Source of the DNA: a virus
Reading direction: 5' to 3' (one strand)
Length of the DNA stretch: 23,305 bases
Virus record (IMG/VR): IMGVR_UViG_3300046004_000121
Span: 1-23,305 of that record
Shown: positions 1 through 6,769 of the stretch, one piece after another
Numbering within the stretch: the first letter of the stretch is position 1
Layout of the letters: every line of letters begins with the position of its first letter
Notes under the pieces: generated by a model
Database searches by the model: none
What the model saw: the letters and a program-made list of their open reading frames with translations, nothing else
Told to the model about the DNA's origin: nothing
Position numbers and translations under genes: made by a program

Positions 1-141
1 CTTAAATTTTTCAATTGTGCGTACATCACGAATGGTATCGTGAACCGTTGTTGTTAAAGTTTGAGTAACAACTTGCTTTGTTCTGCAAGAATTGAGAAAT
101 ATGATAAACAAAACGCCGAACAGATAAATTAAATTTTTCAT
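1..141 (-). CDS. Putative spanin-like lipoprotein (partial, runs off the left edge)
   Basis: The 47 codons in the window read MKNLIYLFGVLFIIFLNSCR and then a polar stretch rich in T, V, D and R. This is a short hydrophobic signal sequence followed by a lipobox (L-N-S-C), so residue 19 would be the lipidated cysteine after signal peptidase II cleavage. The start ATG (141-139) overlaps the TGA of the M15 endolysin gene (140-138) as ATGA, which suggests translational coupling. A small lipoprotein directly after an endolysin in a phage of a Gram-negative host fits an outer-membrane (Rz1-like) or unimolecular spanin, which disrupts the outer membrane in the last step of lysis. The lipoprotein signal is seen; the spanin role is inferred from position. 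The C-terminus is missing, so o-spanin and u-spanin cannot be told apart. Confidence 0.72.
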   Translation of the reverse strand, partial: MKNLIYLFGVLFIIFLNSCRTKQVVTQTLTTTVHDTIRDVRTIEKFK

Positions 142-584
142 TTATGTGGGATATATTTGGTTGCTCTTCCTTCTTTAACAGCATCTAATACACTTCTTCT
201 CTGCTTCCCGCTTGTATTGTATGAAACGTGTATCCAATCATAATCAAACTCGTTAATTAATTGGTCGAAGTCTAGGTTGTCTTTAATAAAGTCAAAAATC
301 TCCTTGTTATCTTTTTTGTTTCCTTGGTCTATATCAAGGGCTTCTCCCTTTGTGTGCTGAGAAGTTTTAGAGCCGCCAATAGCTGCGTTTAACGCTTTGC
401 TTCTATATCCACTTGATATATAAATAGGCTTATTAAGTTGAACTCTGATAGGCTCAAATATCTTTCTAGCAAGCTCAATTAGGTTCTCTGTATGCTCTGC
501 GTTTGGCATATTATTTATACCATTCCTTTTGGCATACTCAGACCTCGTCACTTCTATTAGACTCAAATGTTCTGTCAGCTTCAT
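138..584 (-). CDS. Endolysin, peptidase M15 family (D-Ala-D-Ala carboxypeptidase type)
   Basis: This 148-residue protein has the M15A fold signatures. Its N-terminus (MKLTEHLSLIEVTRSEYA) is typical of the family. A sugar-peptide-binding region with ISSGYRS follows, then the zinc-ligand motif SQHTKGEALDID (His and Asp ligands) and a C-terminal WIHVSY with the last His ligand. Such enzymes cut peptide bonds in the peptidoglycan stem or cross-bridge, and phages use them as endolysins. There is no signal peptide, so release would need a holin; two small membrane proteins lie directly upstream. An in-frame ATG at 623 would add 13 residues, but the protein from 584 begins as the family usually does, so I chose 584. 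It overlaps the end of the upstream gene by 47 bases. The family call is strong; the exact bond cut is not known. Confidence 0.88.
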   Translation of the reverse strand: MKLTEHLSLIEVTRSEYAKRNGINNMPNAEHTENLIELARKIFEPIRVQLNKPIYISSGYRSKALNAAIGGSKTSQHTKGEALDIDQGNKKDNKEIFDFIKDNLDFDQLINEFDYDWIHVSYNTSGKQRRSVLDAVKEGRATKYIPHK

Positions 585-789
585 ACTTGGAAAATTTAGA
601 TACAGTTGTTGCGGCAGCAGCATATCCCATTATAGCCATAACAAGATTCTGGACTCCCATACTTTCTGGATTAGCAATAAATTCGGATAATATAACGAAA
701 GAGCCTATTAGAAAAACAAGCCTACTGCTTGAATACTCTCCCTTGTGCGATATAAAGTCTTTAAGACTTCTTTCTTTTTGAGACTTCAT
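538..789 (-). CDS. Small two-helix membrane protein, holin candidate
   Basis: This is an 83-residue protein with a charged N-terminus (MKSQKERSLKDF), a hydrophobic segment at about residues 22-39 (RLVFLIGSFVILSEFI), a short loop, a second hydrophobic segment at about 47-65 (QNLVMAIMGYAAAATTV) and a charged C-terminus ending NRSDEV. Size, two predicted membrane segments, charged tails and position directly before the endolysin all fit a phage holin, which makes inner-membrane lesions that free the endolysin. Its start overlaps the upstream 63-residue gene by 29 bases and its end overlaps the endolysin by 47 bases. I do not recognise the sequence family, so the role comes from context. It could instead be an antiholin paired with the 63-residue protein. 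Confidence 0.65.
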   Translation of the reverse strand: MKSQKERSLKDFISHKGEYSSSRLVFLIGSFVILSEFIANPESMGVQNLVMAIMGYAAAATTVSKFSKYEADRTFESNRSDEV

Positions 790-952
790 TACCTTTTAGG
801 TAGTAATATCTTATGGCAAAAATACCTGATACGATTGCAACGCAACCTGCACCAATCTGTACATAAATTAATAAGCTAGTAAGAGATAACGCCCACATTA
901 ATATGCTTGTTATTACCGCTAAAATACCATTTTCTGAACTTGTGTCGTGCAT
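761..952 (-). CDS. Small two-helix membrane protein, holin or antiholin candidate
   Basis: This 63-residue protein is mostly membrane: about residues 9-29 (GILAVITSILMWALSLTSLL) and 30-51 (VQIGAGCVAIVSGIFAIRYY) form a likely helical hairpin, followed by a basic tail (KGNEVSKRKKS). The short N-terminus MHDTSSEN is polar. A two-helix hairpin with a lysine-rich end is the pattern of class II holins and pinholins. It is the first gene after a promoter-like sequence at 971-1000 and overlaps the next membrane gene by 29 bases. Which of the two is the holin cannot be told from sequence. No named family is recognised. Confidence 0.62.
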   Translation of the reverse strand: MHDTSSENGILAVITSILMWALSLTSLLIYVQIGAGCVAIVSGIFAIRYYYLKGNEVSKRKKS

Positions 953-970
953 TGTATAAATATTACATAG

Positions 971-1000
971 TAAAGATAATGGATAAATAATTTATCGCAA
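971..1000 (-). promoter_or_regulatory. Candidate Bacteroidetes-type promoter of the lysis cassette
   Basis: Read on the minus strand there is a TTG (1000-998), a 19-base spacer and TATCTTTA (978-971). This matches the Bacteroidetes consensus TTG-N19-TAnnTTTG except for the last base of the -7 box. It lies about 20 bases upstream of the 63-residue gene's start. The spacer contains the palindrome GATAAATTATTTATC (about 982-996), which could be an operator. Part of the element overlaps the last codons of the 44-residue gene. In an AT-rich phage chance matches are common, so confidence is modest. Confidence 0.4.
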
Positions 1001-1126
1001 AAGCTTTCTATATGTAATATTCAACGTTTCCTTTTTTCTCCAAATAATATATATGCAAAGGGCGATAAAACTTAATTCTACCGCCCCCAACACTATACCG
1101 AAGAGAATTAAATTATTCTCCGTCAT
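992..1126 (-). CDS. 44-residue single-helix membrane protein, unknown role
   Basis: The ATG at 1126-1124 lies inside the last codons of the 146-residue gene (stop 1115-1113), and the frame runs to TAA at 994-992. The product begins MTENNLILFGIVLGAVELSF, continues IALCIYII, then WRKKETLNITYRKLLR. That gives one hydrophobic helix (about residues 5-28) with a basic cytoplasmic-type tail, a normal N-out or C-in topology by the positive-inside rule. Twelve bases at the start overlap the upstream frame, typical of translational coupling. Its place just before two holin candidates and an endolysin suggests a lysis-related role (antiholin, i-spanin-like or regulator), but no family is recognised. Without conservation data it could be a chance frame, though the clean membrane profile argues against that. 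Confidence 0.55.
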   Translation of the reverse strand: MTENNLILFGIVLGAVELSFIALCIYIIWRKKETLNITYRKLLR

Positions 1127-1553
1127 CTTCTTTGATTAACTTAAATACGATAGCATAGTTCTCTTCGCTCTCGATAGACTCTAGGTCAGATACCGTAATT
1201 GGCTTGTATTCCAATTCTTTCTTCTCATTAAGCAAAGTCATATACTCGCCTTGAAACTCAATGTAGCTAGGGTTAACCTGAGTGCGCTCTTCGTCTAAGA
1301 AAGTCTCGATAAAGATTTTACCATCTTCTTCCTTGCCAAACTTCTTGATTAATTCTTCGCGAAGCCCGTCAACAACTTTCTTTTCAGATTGACATTTGTC
1401 AGCAAGCTTTGTTAACCAGTACTTCTTAGCAAGGTTAAGTTTACTGTTCAATAAACCTGATACAATTTTCTCTCCTGTTTCTGGGTGAGTGAAGCCATTT
1501 AATTCAGCTTCTAGCGTGATAATTTCGCCTAGTGTTAATGTTATTTTCTCCAT
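1113..1553 (-). CDS. Conserved-type phage protein of unknown function, 146 residues
   Basis: The product is soluble and charged. It starts MEKITLTLGEIITLEAEL, has a helical middle rich in K, E and L (KKVVDGLREELIKKFGKEEDGK) and ends with a short acidic tail (KEDDGE). The pattern of a leading amphipathic segment, then helices with E/K pairs, then an EFQGEY...LNEKKEL segment recalls the small DUF1617-type phage proteins, but I cannot confirm that. There are no cysteine clusters, membrane segments or catalytic motifs. It has its own TATATTTG box and an AACCAAACA leader 4 bases before the start codon, so it can probably be expressed apart from the fibre genes upstream. The next gene (44 residues) starts inside its last codons. 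Confidence 0.75.
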   Translation of the reverse strand: MEKITLTLGEIITLEAELNGFTHPETGEKIVSGLLNSKLNLAKKYWLTKLADKCQSEKKVVDGLREELIKKFGKEEDGKIFIETFLDEERTQVNPSYIEFQGEYMTLLNEKKELEYKPITVSDLESIESEENYAIVFKLIKEDDGE

Positions 1554-1557
1554 TGGA

Positions 1558-1584
1558 TGTTTGGTTTAAACTTATGCAAATATA
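1558..1584 (-). promoter_or_regulatory. -7 box and AACCAAACA leader of the 146-residue gene
   Basis: On the minus strand TATATTTG (1584-1577) matches the Bacteroidetes -7 consensus TAnnTTTG. Ten bases later comes AACCAAACA (1566-1558), ending 4 bases before the ATG. I see no TTG at the expected -33 position. The same leader precedes four other genes in this window. There is no Shine-Dalgarno sequence. Confidence 0.55.
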
Positions 1585-1596
1585 ATAAATAAATTA

Positions 1597-1860
1597 TTAG
1601 TTCTTCCATTTACCTTGTGGACACTTCTGTTCTTTAGGAGCGTCTTTAGGCGTGAACATTTTACCCTGCATAGGGCAGCCACATCCGCCACAAAGAAAGT
1701 AGTTGTTGATTAGTCCGCCAGTCATACTCTTGACATCGACTTCTTGAAGCATTGGGCAGGTGTTGCAAACTTCCATTCGCTCGTCAGCAAGTTGTTTTTC
1801 CTCTTCTGTGTGAAAAACTGCGATACCCCAAGCCTTAGCAATTGTTAAGAATTTGTTCAT
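1597..1860 (-). CDS. Small cysteine-rich, probably zinc-binding phage protein
   Basis: This 87-residue protein begins with a helical segment (MNKFLTIAKAWGIAVFHTEEEKQLADERMEVC), then has CNTCP, CGGCGCPM and a last CP near the C-terminus (KCPQGKW). The spaced CxxC pairs followed by a lone cysteine fit a zinc ribbon or zinc-knuckle fold. Similar small proteins (short helix, CxxCP, CGGCGCP, CPxGKW) are common in phages of Bacteroidetes as I recall them, with no known function. It is preceded by its own promoter-like box and AACCAAACA leader, and lies between the adhesin genes and the lysis module. Structural role or transcription-related role are both open. Confidence 0.8.
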   Translation of the reverse strand: MNKFLTIAKAWGIAVFHTEEEKQLADERMEVCNTCPMLQEVDVKSMTGGLINNYFLCGGCGCPMQGKMFTPKDAPKEQKCPQGKWKN

Positions 1861-1868
1861 TGTAAAAA

Positions 1869-1912
1869 TGTTTGGTTATGCAAATATATGAAATGTTTTT
1901 GTTTATCCACAA
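1869..1912 (-). promoter_or_regulatory. Promoter and AACCAAACA leader of the zinc-binding gene
   Basis: On the minus strand TTG (1912-1910) is followed after 21 bases by TATATTTG (1888-1881), then CAT and AACCAAACA (1877-1869), which ends 8 bases before the ATG. The -33/-7 pair fits the Bacteroidetes promoter pattern with a slightly long spacer. By the usual distance from a -7 box, the transcript would begin at or next to the AACCAAACA leader. The -33 part lies in the end of the cysteine-rich adhesin gene. Confidence 0.6.
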
Positions 1913-3180
1913 AATCCTGCTGTACCAGCATCATTAGTAGTAATACCTAAGTTCACAGAACAATCTGCTGTGTATAATAAATATCTTTCAGTTGCGCACG
2001 GATTATTGGCTTCATAAACACAATACGCTCTACCGCTAATACATCTAACTCCTATTGAAGTAGGGTAGCCTGTATCTGTATTACACGGGACGTTAGATGG
2101 CTTATTAAAGCCGTAGTCATATCCTTTTGCAAAGTAATGACCCGCAGTAGGGGAGCATACAGCAAAGTCCCTAAGTATAAACCAATTTTGGCAATCAATA
2201 CAAGTTTGCTCTAACGGCTCTAGGTATCTGATATCTGGCTGATTGTTTGTGCAACCGCAAGTTTCATAAATTGTATTTCCTGTAAAATTATACGGAGCGC
2301 AATTGAATCTTTCTCTCTTTAATTTGTCTTGCTGGAATGTGTTAACGCATTCGTAATAATCATAGTTAGTTCCTGCGCAACCTTGTCCACATTCGCAAGA
2401 ATTAGTAGCGGTTACATAGTCGTTTCTGTATAATCCAGTACAAGTATCAACCTCTCTAACTCCATAGCGAAAACACTCATAGCAAGCAGGAGACGGAACC
2501 CAGCAACAGCAAGAGCCATTAGCATTAGCGTAAGCCTGCCCACCTGCATTAACTTCTGCTACGGCTGCATTATATGCGGCTGCATTTGCTTGTGATTGAG
2601 CTTCAGTACAAGATACTGTTGATTGCGCTGAATAACCTGTTTTTGTTATAGAATAAGATACTGTTCCGTTTGGATAGCAGTTTGATGCGCAGTTGTTCTT
2701 AGTGAAGTTTGCACTATAAGTTCCTGTACCTCCAGAAAATGTAAACGTACAGAAGCCTCTGCTATTTACGGCAGCTTGCTTATTGGCATCAAACATAGCA
2801 ATAGCCGCTGTTTGAGCTTGTGTATCTGCGTCAGATTGCGATATAAAAGAAGTATATGTGGCATAGCCCGAGTATGCATTTTGAGGAGAGCCGTCATTAA
2901 GTGTTACTGTACTTCCTATCACTGTACAAGACCCGCCTACGCAGTTGTTCTTAGTAGAAGTAAATAATGGCGCGTATGTAAAACTAGCGCTCCAAGAACA
3001 AACTGCCTCCGCTGTTATTTCTCCACTCGAGTTTGTTGTAAACGTCTTTTGCCCTGTGCCAACTGGTATCTTATGGAATCCAGCACCCAAGTTTGTTTGT
3101 AGCGAATTGTCAGAATACAGCGTACACCCAACAGCTAGTGTTGTGCAGTTTGAATAAATATATTTTGATATACACGCCAT
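1903..3180 (-). CDS. Cysteine-rich adhesin-like protein with DUF5977-type repeats
   Basis: This 425-residue protein has two tandem repeats at about residues 67-145 and 146-222. Each has the order (F)TKNNC, a V/S-rich strand segment, a SQADA-like stretch rich in D, A and Q, and an end like NGQAYANANGSC. That order matches DUF5977, a short repeat found in secreted and surface proteins of Bacteroidetes. The C-terminal half is unusually rich in cysteine (for example CCCW, CECGQGC, CGC, CIDC). It has no signal peptide or S74 domain. It follows the T9SS-like protein by 12 bases, at the end of the fibre run, so I infer a virion tip or receptor-binding protein. If cytoplasmically assembled, such a cysteine content is odd and may mean metal binding or disulfides formed outside. 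The repeat assignment was by eye. Confidence 0.72.
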   Translation of the reverse strand: MACISKYIYSNCTTLAVGCTLYSDNSLQTNLGAGFHKIPVGTGQKTFTTNSSGEITAEAVCSWSASFTYAPLFTSTKNNCVGGSCTVIGSTVTLNDGSPQNAYSGYATYTSFISQSDADTQAQTAAIAMFDANKQAAVNSRGFCTFTFSGGTGTYSANFTKNNCASNCYPNGTVSYSITKTGYSAQSTVSCTEAQSQANAAAYNAAVAEVNAGGQAYANANGSCCCWVPSPACYECFRYGVREVDTCTGLYRNDYVTATNSCECGQGCAGTNYDYYECVNTFQQDKLKRERFNCAPYNFTGNTIYETCGCTNNQPDIRYLEPLEQTCIDCQNWFILRDFAVCSPTAGHYFAKGYDYGFNKPSNVPCNTDTGYPTSIGVRCISGRAYCVYEANNPCATERYLLYTADCSVNLGITTNDAGTAGFCG

Positions 3181-3192
3181 ATTAATAATATC

Positions 3193-4077
3193 CTATTGCG
3201 GGCAATAACCTTGTATTCTATTACCGAATTCGTCAAGCATTACCTCTCCTAAATTATTTAATCTAAACCAATATCCTTCAGAGCCTTGAAGTCTGTAATA
3301 ACCTTCTCTATTAATAATGTAGTCTCCAGAAGTTGCGTTTGGTGGTAATAACCCTCCTGCTGTAGTTATTGGCACCCTATAAGAGAATGATTCAAAAGTT
3401 GTAGAGGCACAAGCCGCTGCAAAAGTTGCTCCGAATGAAAAGTTGCCATTGGTATATTCCCCCGCAGAAGCATATAATATAGATAGTACATTATTATTTG
3501 TCAATGTGGTTCCTCCAATTACCCTGCCTGTTCCATCATTATAATCTATTTTGAAAAAATACAATTCGTAAGATGGCACCTTTACTCCATTATAAGCTCC
3601 AACATTTCCAATTCCGTTCCAAGGCACATAAACTCCCGTAAAGTCATATACAATATCAGCTTGTGTCGGAGAAATATATTTCATAACCACAAACCTAGCA
3701 TTAGGAAATTTGGCTGTATTTTGTATAATCCAAGTGTCATTTATTCCATCCCCATTAGGGCTCATCCCGTTTGCGGCAACCATTACTATATTGGAGTTTG
3801 CTTGATTGGTGTTAAATGGCACGTCACATATCCCTACATTAGTATCGCAACTAACAGACTTGTATTCATAAGATACGCAAGGCTGTGTATGATTATACCC
3901 CCACCATTCGTCTAATTCTGCTGGATTAGGAACTGCTGGCTTAAATGTGCTACACGGATTAATTTTAACATACAAGCCATCCTCAGCAGTATTTAAAGAA
4001 AAGTTTGATTCAACAGGCAAGTTTAACTCTTGCCGAATCATATTTATCGATATTGTCCCGCTATTAGGAAGTGGCAT
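3193..4077 (-). CDS. Virion protein with a T9SS type B (CHU_C-like) domain
   Basis: The 294-residue product starts MPLPNSGTISINMIRQELNL, a short N-terminal motif seen in many Bacteroidetes phage tail proteins. At about residues 100-200 it has the order NGMSPNGDGINDTWII, a strand FPNARFVVM, a WNG turn, VPSYELYFFKIDYNDGTG and an ending strand. This is the signature order of the gliding-motility-associated C-terminal (T9SS type B sorting) domain that sends SprB/RemA-type adhesins through the type IX system of Bacteroidetes. Here it lies in the middle, followed by about 90 more residues ending GYCPQ, so it may be a structural borrowing and not a working sorting signal. The gene lies 1 base after the 755-residue fibre stop and 12 bases before the next adhesin, so it is clearly in the phage fibre operon. 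Confidence 0.7.
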   Translation of the reverse strand: MPLPNSGTISINMIRQELNLPVESNFSLNTAEDGLYVKINPCSTFKPAVPNPAELDEWWGYNHTQPCVSYEYKSVSCDTNVGICDVPFNTNQANSNIVMVAANGMSPNGDGINDTWIIQNTAKFPNARFVVMKYISPTQADIVYDFTGVYVPWNGIGNVGAYNGVKVPSYELYFFKIDYNDGTGRVIGGTTLTNNNVLSILYASAGEYTNGNFSFGATFAAACASTTFESFSYRVPITTAGGLLPPNATSGDYIINREGYYRLQGSEGYWFRLNNLGEVMLDEFGNRIQGYCPQ

Positions 4078-4078
4078 C

Positions 4079-6346
4079 TTACTTCAGTTTATTTTCTAAC
4101 TCCTTAATTCTTGCCTCTTGTTCATTCATCCCTGCAACAAGTAATCCAATTATCTTTTCGTAGCGAACTGCAAGGTAGCCAGACTCTCTTTGTTGTACAG
4201 CTAAAGGAGCAACGCTCTGTACATCTTGAGCAATTAATCCCATATCGTCTCCTGTTAAGCCATACATCTCTTCGGCATTTTCTGTCCAACTAAATGTAAC
4301 TCCACGAAGTTTAGATATCTTGTCAATGGCATTATCAATAACAGTTATGTTATCCTTTAATCTTTCATCAGATGTACTATAACCAATAATATCCCCCGTA
4401 GCAGTAATTGTTCCAGATGCATAAATATTACCGCTTGTATTTGGCGGCGCAGTAGCAAATGTCCCAACTTTAAGTGAACCAACCTGAATATTATCTGTTG
4501 TTGCACCAATTGCTATGTTAGGTGTATTAGTCGGGTTTGTTACTACTGACGATATTCCGTTTCCAGAAGTCGTTGTTATAGTAGATACTGTAGTGAAAAC
4601 CATATTCGCCGATAAAGGGCGAGAGGTACCATTAATTGTAAGCGTTGTCGTAGAGTTTGCTGGGACAAAGTTTAATCCACCAGAACCAACAATCTCATTG
4701 TATCCGTAAGTAATTGCTCCAGTTAACCCGTTAAACGATGTTAGTCCAGCAGCAATTGTCCAGCTTCTATCGGCAGATAAGTCATAGCTTGTTCCGTTAA
4801 TTGTCAACGTTCTAGTTGTTGGGACAGGCGTATATCCTAATGCAGACGTAACCGTTCCTGAGCTAATCGAGCTTATGTATCCATTTGGATTTGACGCTCC
4901 ATTGTAGGGGGTATATCCTAGCGCTGTTGATATATCTGAGCTAAGTAATGTTATGACACCAGTGCGCCCAAAAACGCTCGTTACAGGGAAAGTAAATGAG
5001 CTAGTTAAAGTTCCTCCGTCTTGCTTTGTTAAGGTTAGCGTTTGAGTAGCTGTTCCCGAAAAAGCAGAAGATACAATAGAGCGATTATAAGAAGTGTTCC
5101 AATTAGAAATATTTGTATTTGTAATTGCAAACGAAGGAGATGCTGTAAAAATTGGGTCTGATTCACCAGCAGAAATAGTTTGATATGTGATAGCCGTTAC
5201 GCCAACAGTAATCGTAGTCTGATTCGTGTTACCGTATCTCGCGTTAATAAAAGTTCCTGCCGTGATTAGGTATTGGTATCCACGCAATTCTGCGTCGGTA
5301 TCTGAATCTGCTGCACGAGTCCATCCGCCAGAAGCTGCTTCGTAAACACCGTTTGCCGATTGAGTAGACTGCCCAATAACTAATATTCTATCTCCCACTA
5401 CAGGAGTGTATCCGTTAATAGCAGCAAGTCCACTTAACCCAATGTTAGTAGTTGCAACTGTCTTAACCTCTGCTCCTAGCTTTAAGCCCGTTAGAGCAGT
5501 ATTATCTACGTATTGCTTTGAAGCAGCGTGAGACGCGTCAACAGGAACTAATGGAATATTTACGTTAGAGGAAAACGTCCAAGTATTATTAGCTGCAACA
5601 CCTAATGTATTGCCAATAATTGGTGTGATTAAAGATGTTTGTATTCTAGCTGTTCCGTTTACATCAAATGTATATGCAGGAGCATTTGTTAAAACACCAA
5701 GTCTATTGTTTGTGTCGTTCCAGAATAAATGATTAACATCTGATACTAACGTATCGCCATCGCTAAAAGGTATCGCTCCTTCGGGGAATGGCGTTACAAC
5801 ACTAACCTTGCCATCAGGCTCAACCTGCAATAACTGATTGTAAGTTAATGCTGGGTCTTCAACCGTTCCTGATAAGAATAATGTATCAACGGACACCTTC
5901 TTTAAAGTAGAGTCTCCCATATAAATAATATCGGAGCCTTTCTTAGAGTAGGCTAGGTTGTAACCATTAATCTTGTATCCATTTTTTGAGGAGGCGTTAG
6001 ATACGTTTATGCTTGCCTCGTAAATATCAAATGCAAACTTAGGAGCTTTTGTGCCGAGTCCAATTTTCTTTACACTTTCGTATAATACAGAATTGTCAAA
6101 ATTATCTTTATTGGAGTTAACCTTTACAAGATAATTCTCGTCAGCATCTATTGCTAAAGCAACCGTCTCTGTTGTAGCATTTGTAATGATATTCGTTGTC
6201 GTAGGACGAACTGCTGGAGCAGCTGTTATAGCAGCAGCTTGTGTAACAGTAGCTTGCGTAGTAGTAAAAGCATCAGCGGGTATTGTAACAACGTTTCCGC
6301 TATTATCAATACCCATTAAGCCCACTACATTAGATGGTAATGCCAT
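4079..6346 (-). CDS. Tail fibre with C-terminal S74 intramolecular chaperone
   Basis: This 755-residue protein begins MALPSNVVGLMGIDNSGNVV. The middle is rich in T, S, G and N with fibre repeats such as VTSVFGRTGVITL followed by ALGYTPYN, and ALGYTP followed by RTLTINGTSYDLSADRSW. The last ~100 residues start at TSDERLKDNI and contain MGLIAQDVQSVAP and a terminal coiled coil (LLVAGMNEQEARIKELENKL). That is the S74 domain, which helps the trimer fold and then cuts itself off using a Ser-Lys pair; the Ser of SDERLK and the Lys 5 residues on are both present. A likely role is receptor contact on the tail or baseplate. It is separated from the upstream 126-residue gene by 41 bases and from the next gene by 1 base. 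Confidence 0.9.
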   Translation of the reverse strand: MALPSNVVGLMGIDNSGNVVTIPADAFTTTQATVTQAAAITAAPAVRPTTTNIITNATTETVALAIDADENYLVKVNSNKDNFDNSVLYESVKKIGLGTKAPKFAFDIYEASINVSNASSKNGYKINGYNLAYSKKGSDIIYMGDSTLKKVSVDTLFLSGTVEDPALTYNQLLQVEPDGKVSVVTPFPEGAIPFSDGDTLVSDVNHLFWNDTNNRLGVLTNAPAYTFDVNGTARIQTSLITPIIGNTLGVAANNTWTFSSNVNIPLVPVDASHAASKQYVDNTALTGLKLGAEVKTVATTNIGLSGLAAINGYTPVVGDRILVIGQSTQSANGVYEAASGGWTRAADSDTDAELRGYQYLITAGTFINARYGNTNQTTITVGVTAITYQTISAGESDPIFTASPSFAITNTNISNWNTSYNRSIVSSAFSGTATQTLTLTKQDGGTLTSSFTFPVTSVFGRTGVITLLSSDISTALGYTPYNGASNPNGYISSISSGTVTSALGYTPVPTTRTLTINGTSYDLSADRSWTIAAGLTSFNGLTGAITYGYNEIVGSGGLNFVPANSTTTLTINGTSRPLSANMVFTTVSTITTTSGNGISSVVTNPTNTPNIAIGATTDNIQVGSLKVGTFATAPPNTSGNIYASGTITATGDIIGYSTSDERLKDNITVIDNAIDKISKLRGVTFSWTENAEEMYGLTGDDMGLIAQDVQSVAPLAVQQRESGYLAVRYEKIIGLLVAGMNEQEARIKELENKLK

Positions 6347-6387
6347 TATAATTCTTTATTGTGCAAGTAAAGTTACGCAGTATTTTC

Positions 6388-6768
6388 CTATAATTGCACT
6401 TCTGGTTCAGCAGGTTCTTCTGGAGCTACTGGTGCTTCAGGAGCTGGAGCCCAAGGAAGTTGTAGCCTTACAATCGGGGGAGTACGCTGATTATCAATTT
6501 GTGCTACCAAATTATCATCTACGCCAACAGTATGTGGAGACGCTGATACCCACTCAATGCACATTTCCTCAGTAACTTCCTCGTAAGGAGTGAATGATGC
6601 AGGATGAGGTGCAGCAACAGATACTGTTCCGTACCAACGTGCGTTAAAATTGTCGTCTGAAACAGCAAGTTTCTCGCAATGAATAACGCTGATAACGTTT
6701 GTTAATCCGTCTAATGACGGGATGGTGTCTAGTGCGACAATGTTCCAATGTGATGTGATTGATGACAT
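6388..6768 (-). CDS. Small DUF7936-like phage protein with a proline-rich tail
   Basis: The 126-residue protein has SHWNIVALDTIPSLDGLTNV at the start, a VHC strand, ARWYGTVSV, FTPYEEVTEEMCIEWV and NQRTPPIVRLQLPW. This order (xxWNI, a Tyr/Val strand, FTPY-x-LTE, an amphipathic helix ending in a W, then Q-x-NPPIV-x-x-LPW) matches the small DUF7936 phage family, known best from marine T4-like phages, often near tail genes. The last ~20 residues are a low-complexity tail of A, P, E and V. It lies between two S74 fibres, 1 base after the stop of the 383-residue fibre. Function is not known; a fibre-associated or assembly role is inferred from position. Confidence 0.7.
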   Translation of the reverse strand: MSSITSHWNIVALDTIPSLDGLTNVISVIHCEKLAVSDDNFNARWYGTVSVAAPHPASFTPYEEVTEEMCIEWVSASPHTVGVDDNLVAQIDNQRTPPIVRLQLPWAPAPEAPVAPEEPAEPEVQL

Positions 6769-6769
6769 A

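Noticed and set aside
6347-6387. Promoter before the 755-residue fibre (TAACTTTA)
   Set aside because: The box has a mismatch to TAnnTTTG and no TTG at -33; too weak to list in AT-rich DNA.
6186-6575. A 129-codon frame on the plus strand
   Set aside because: It lies antisense to two clear fibre-module genes, its product is V/A/I-rich as expected from the complement of T/S/N-rich coding, and no promoter precedes it.
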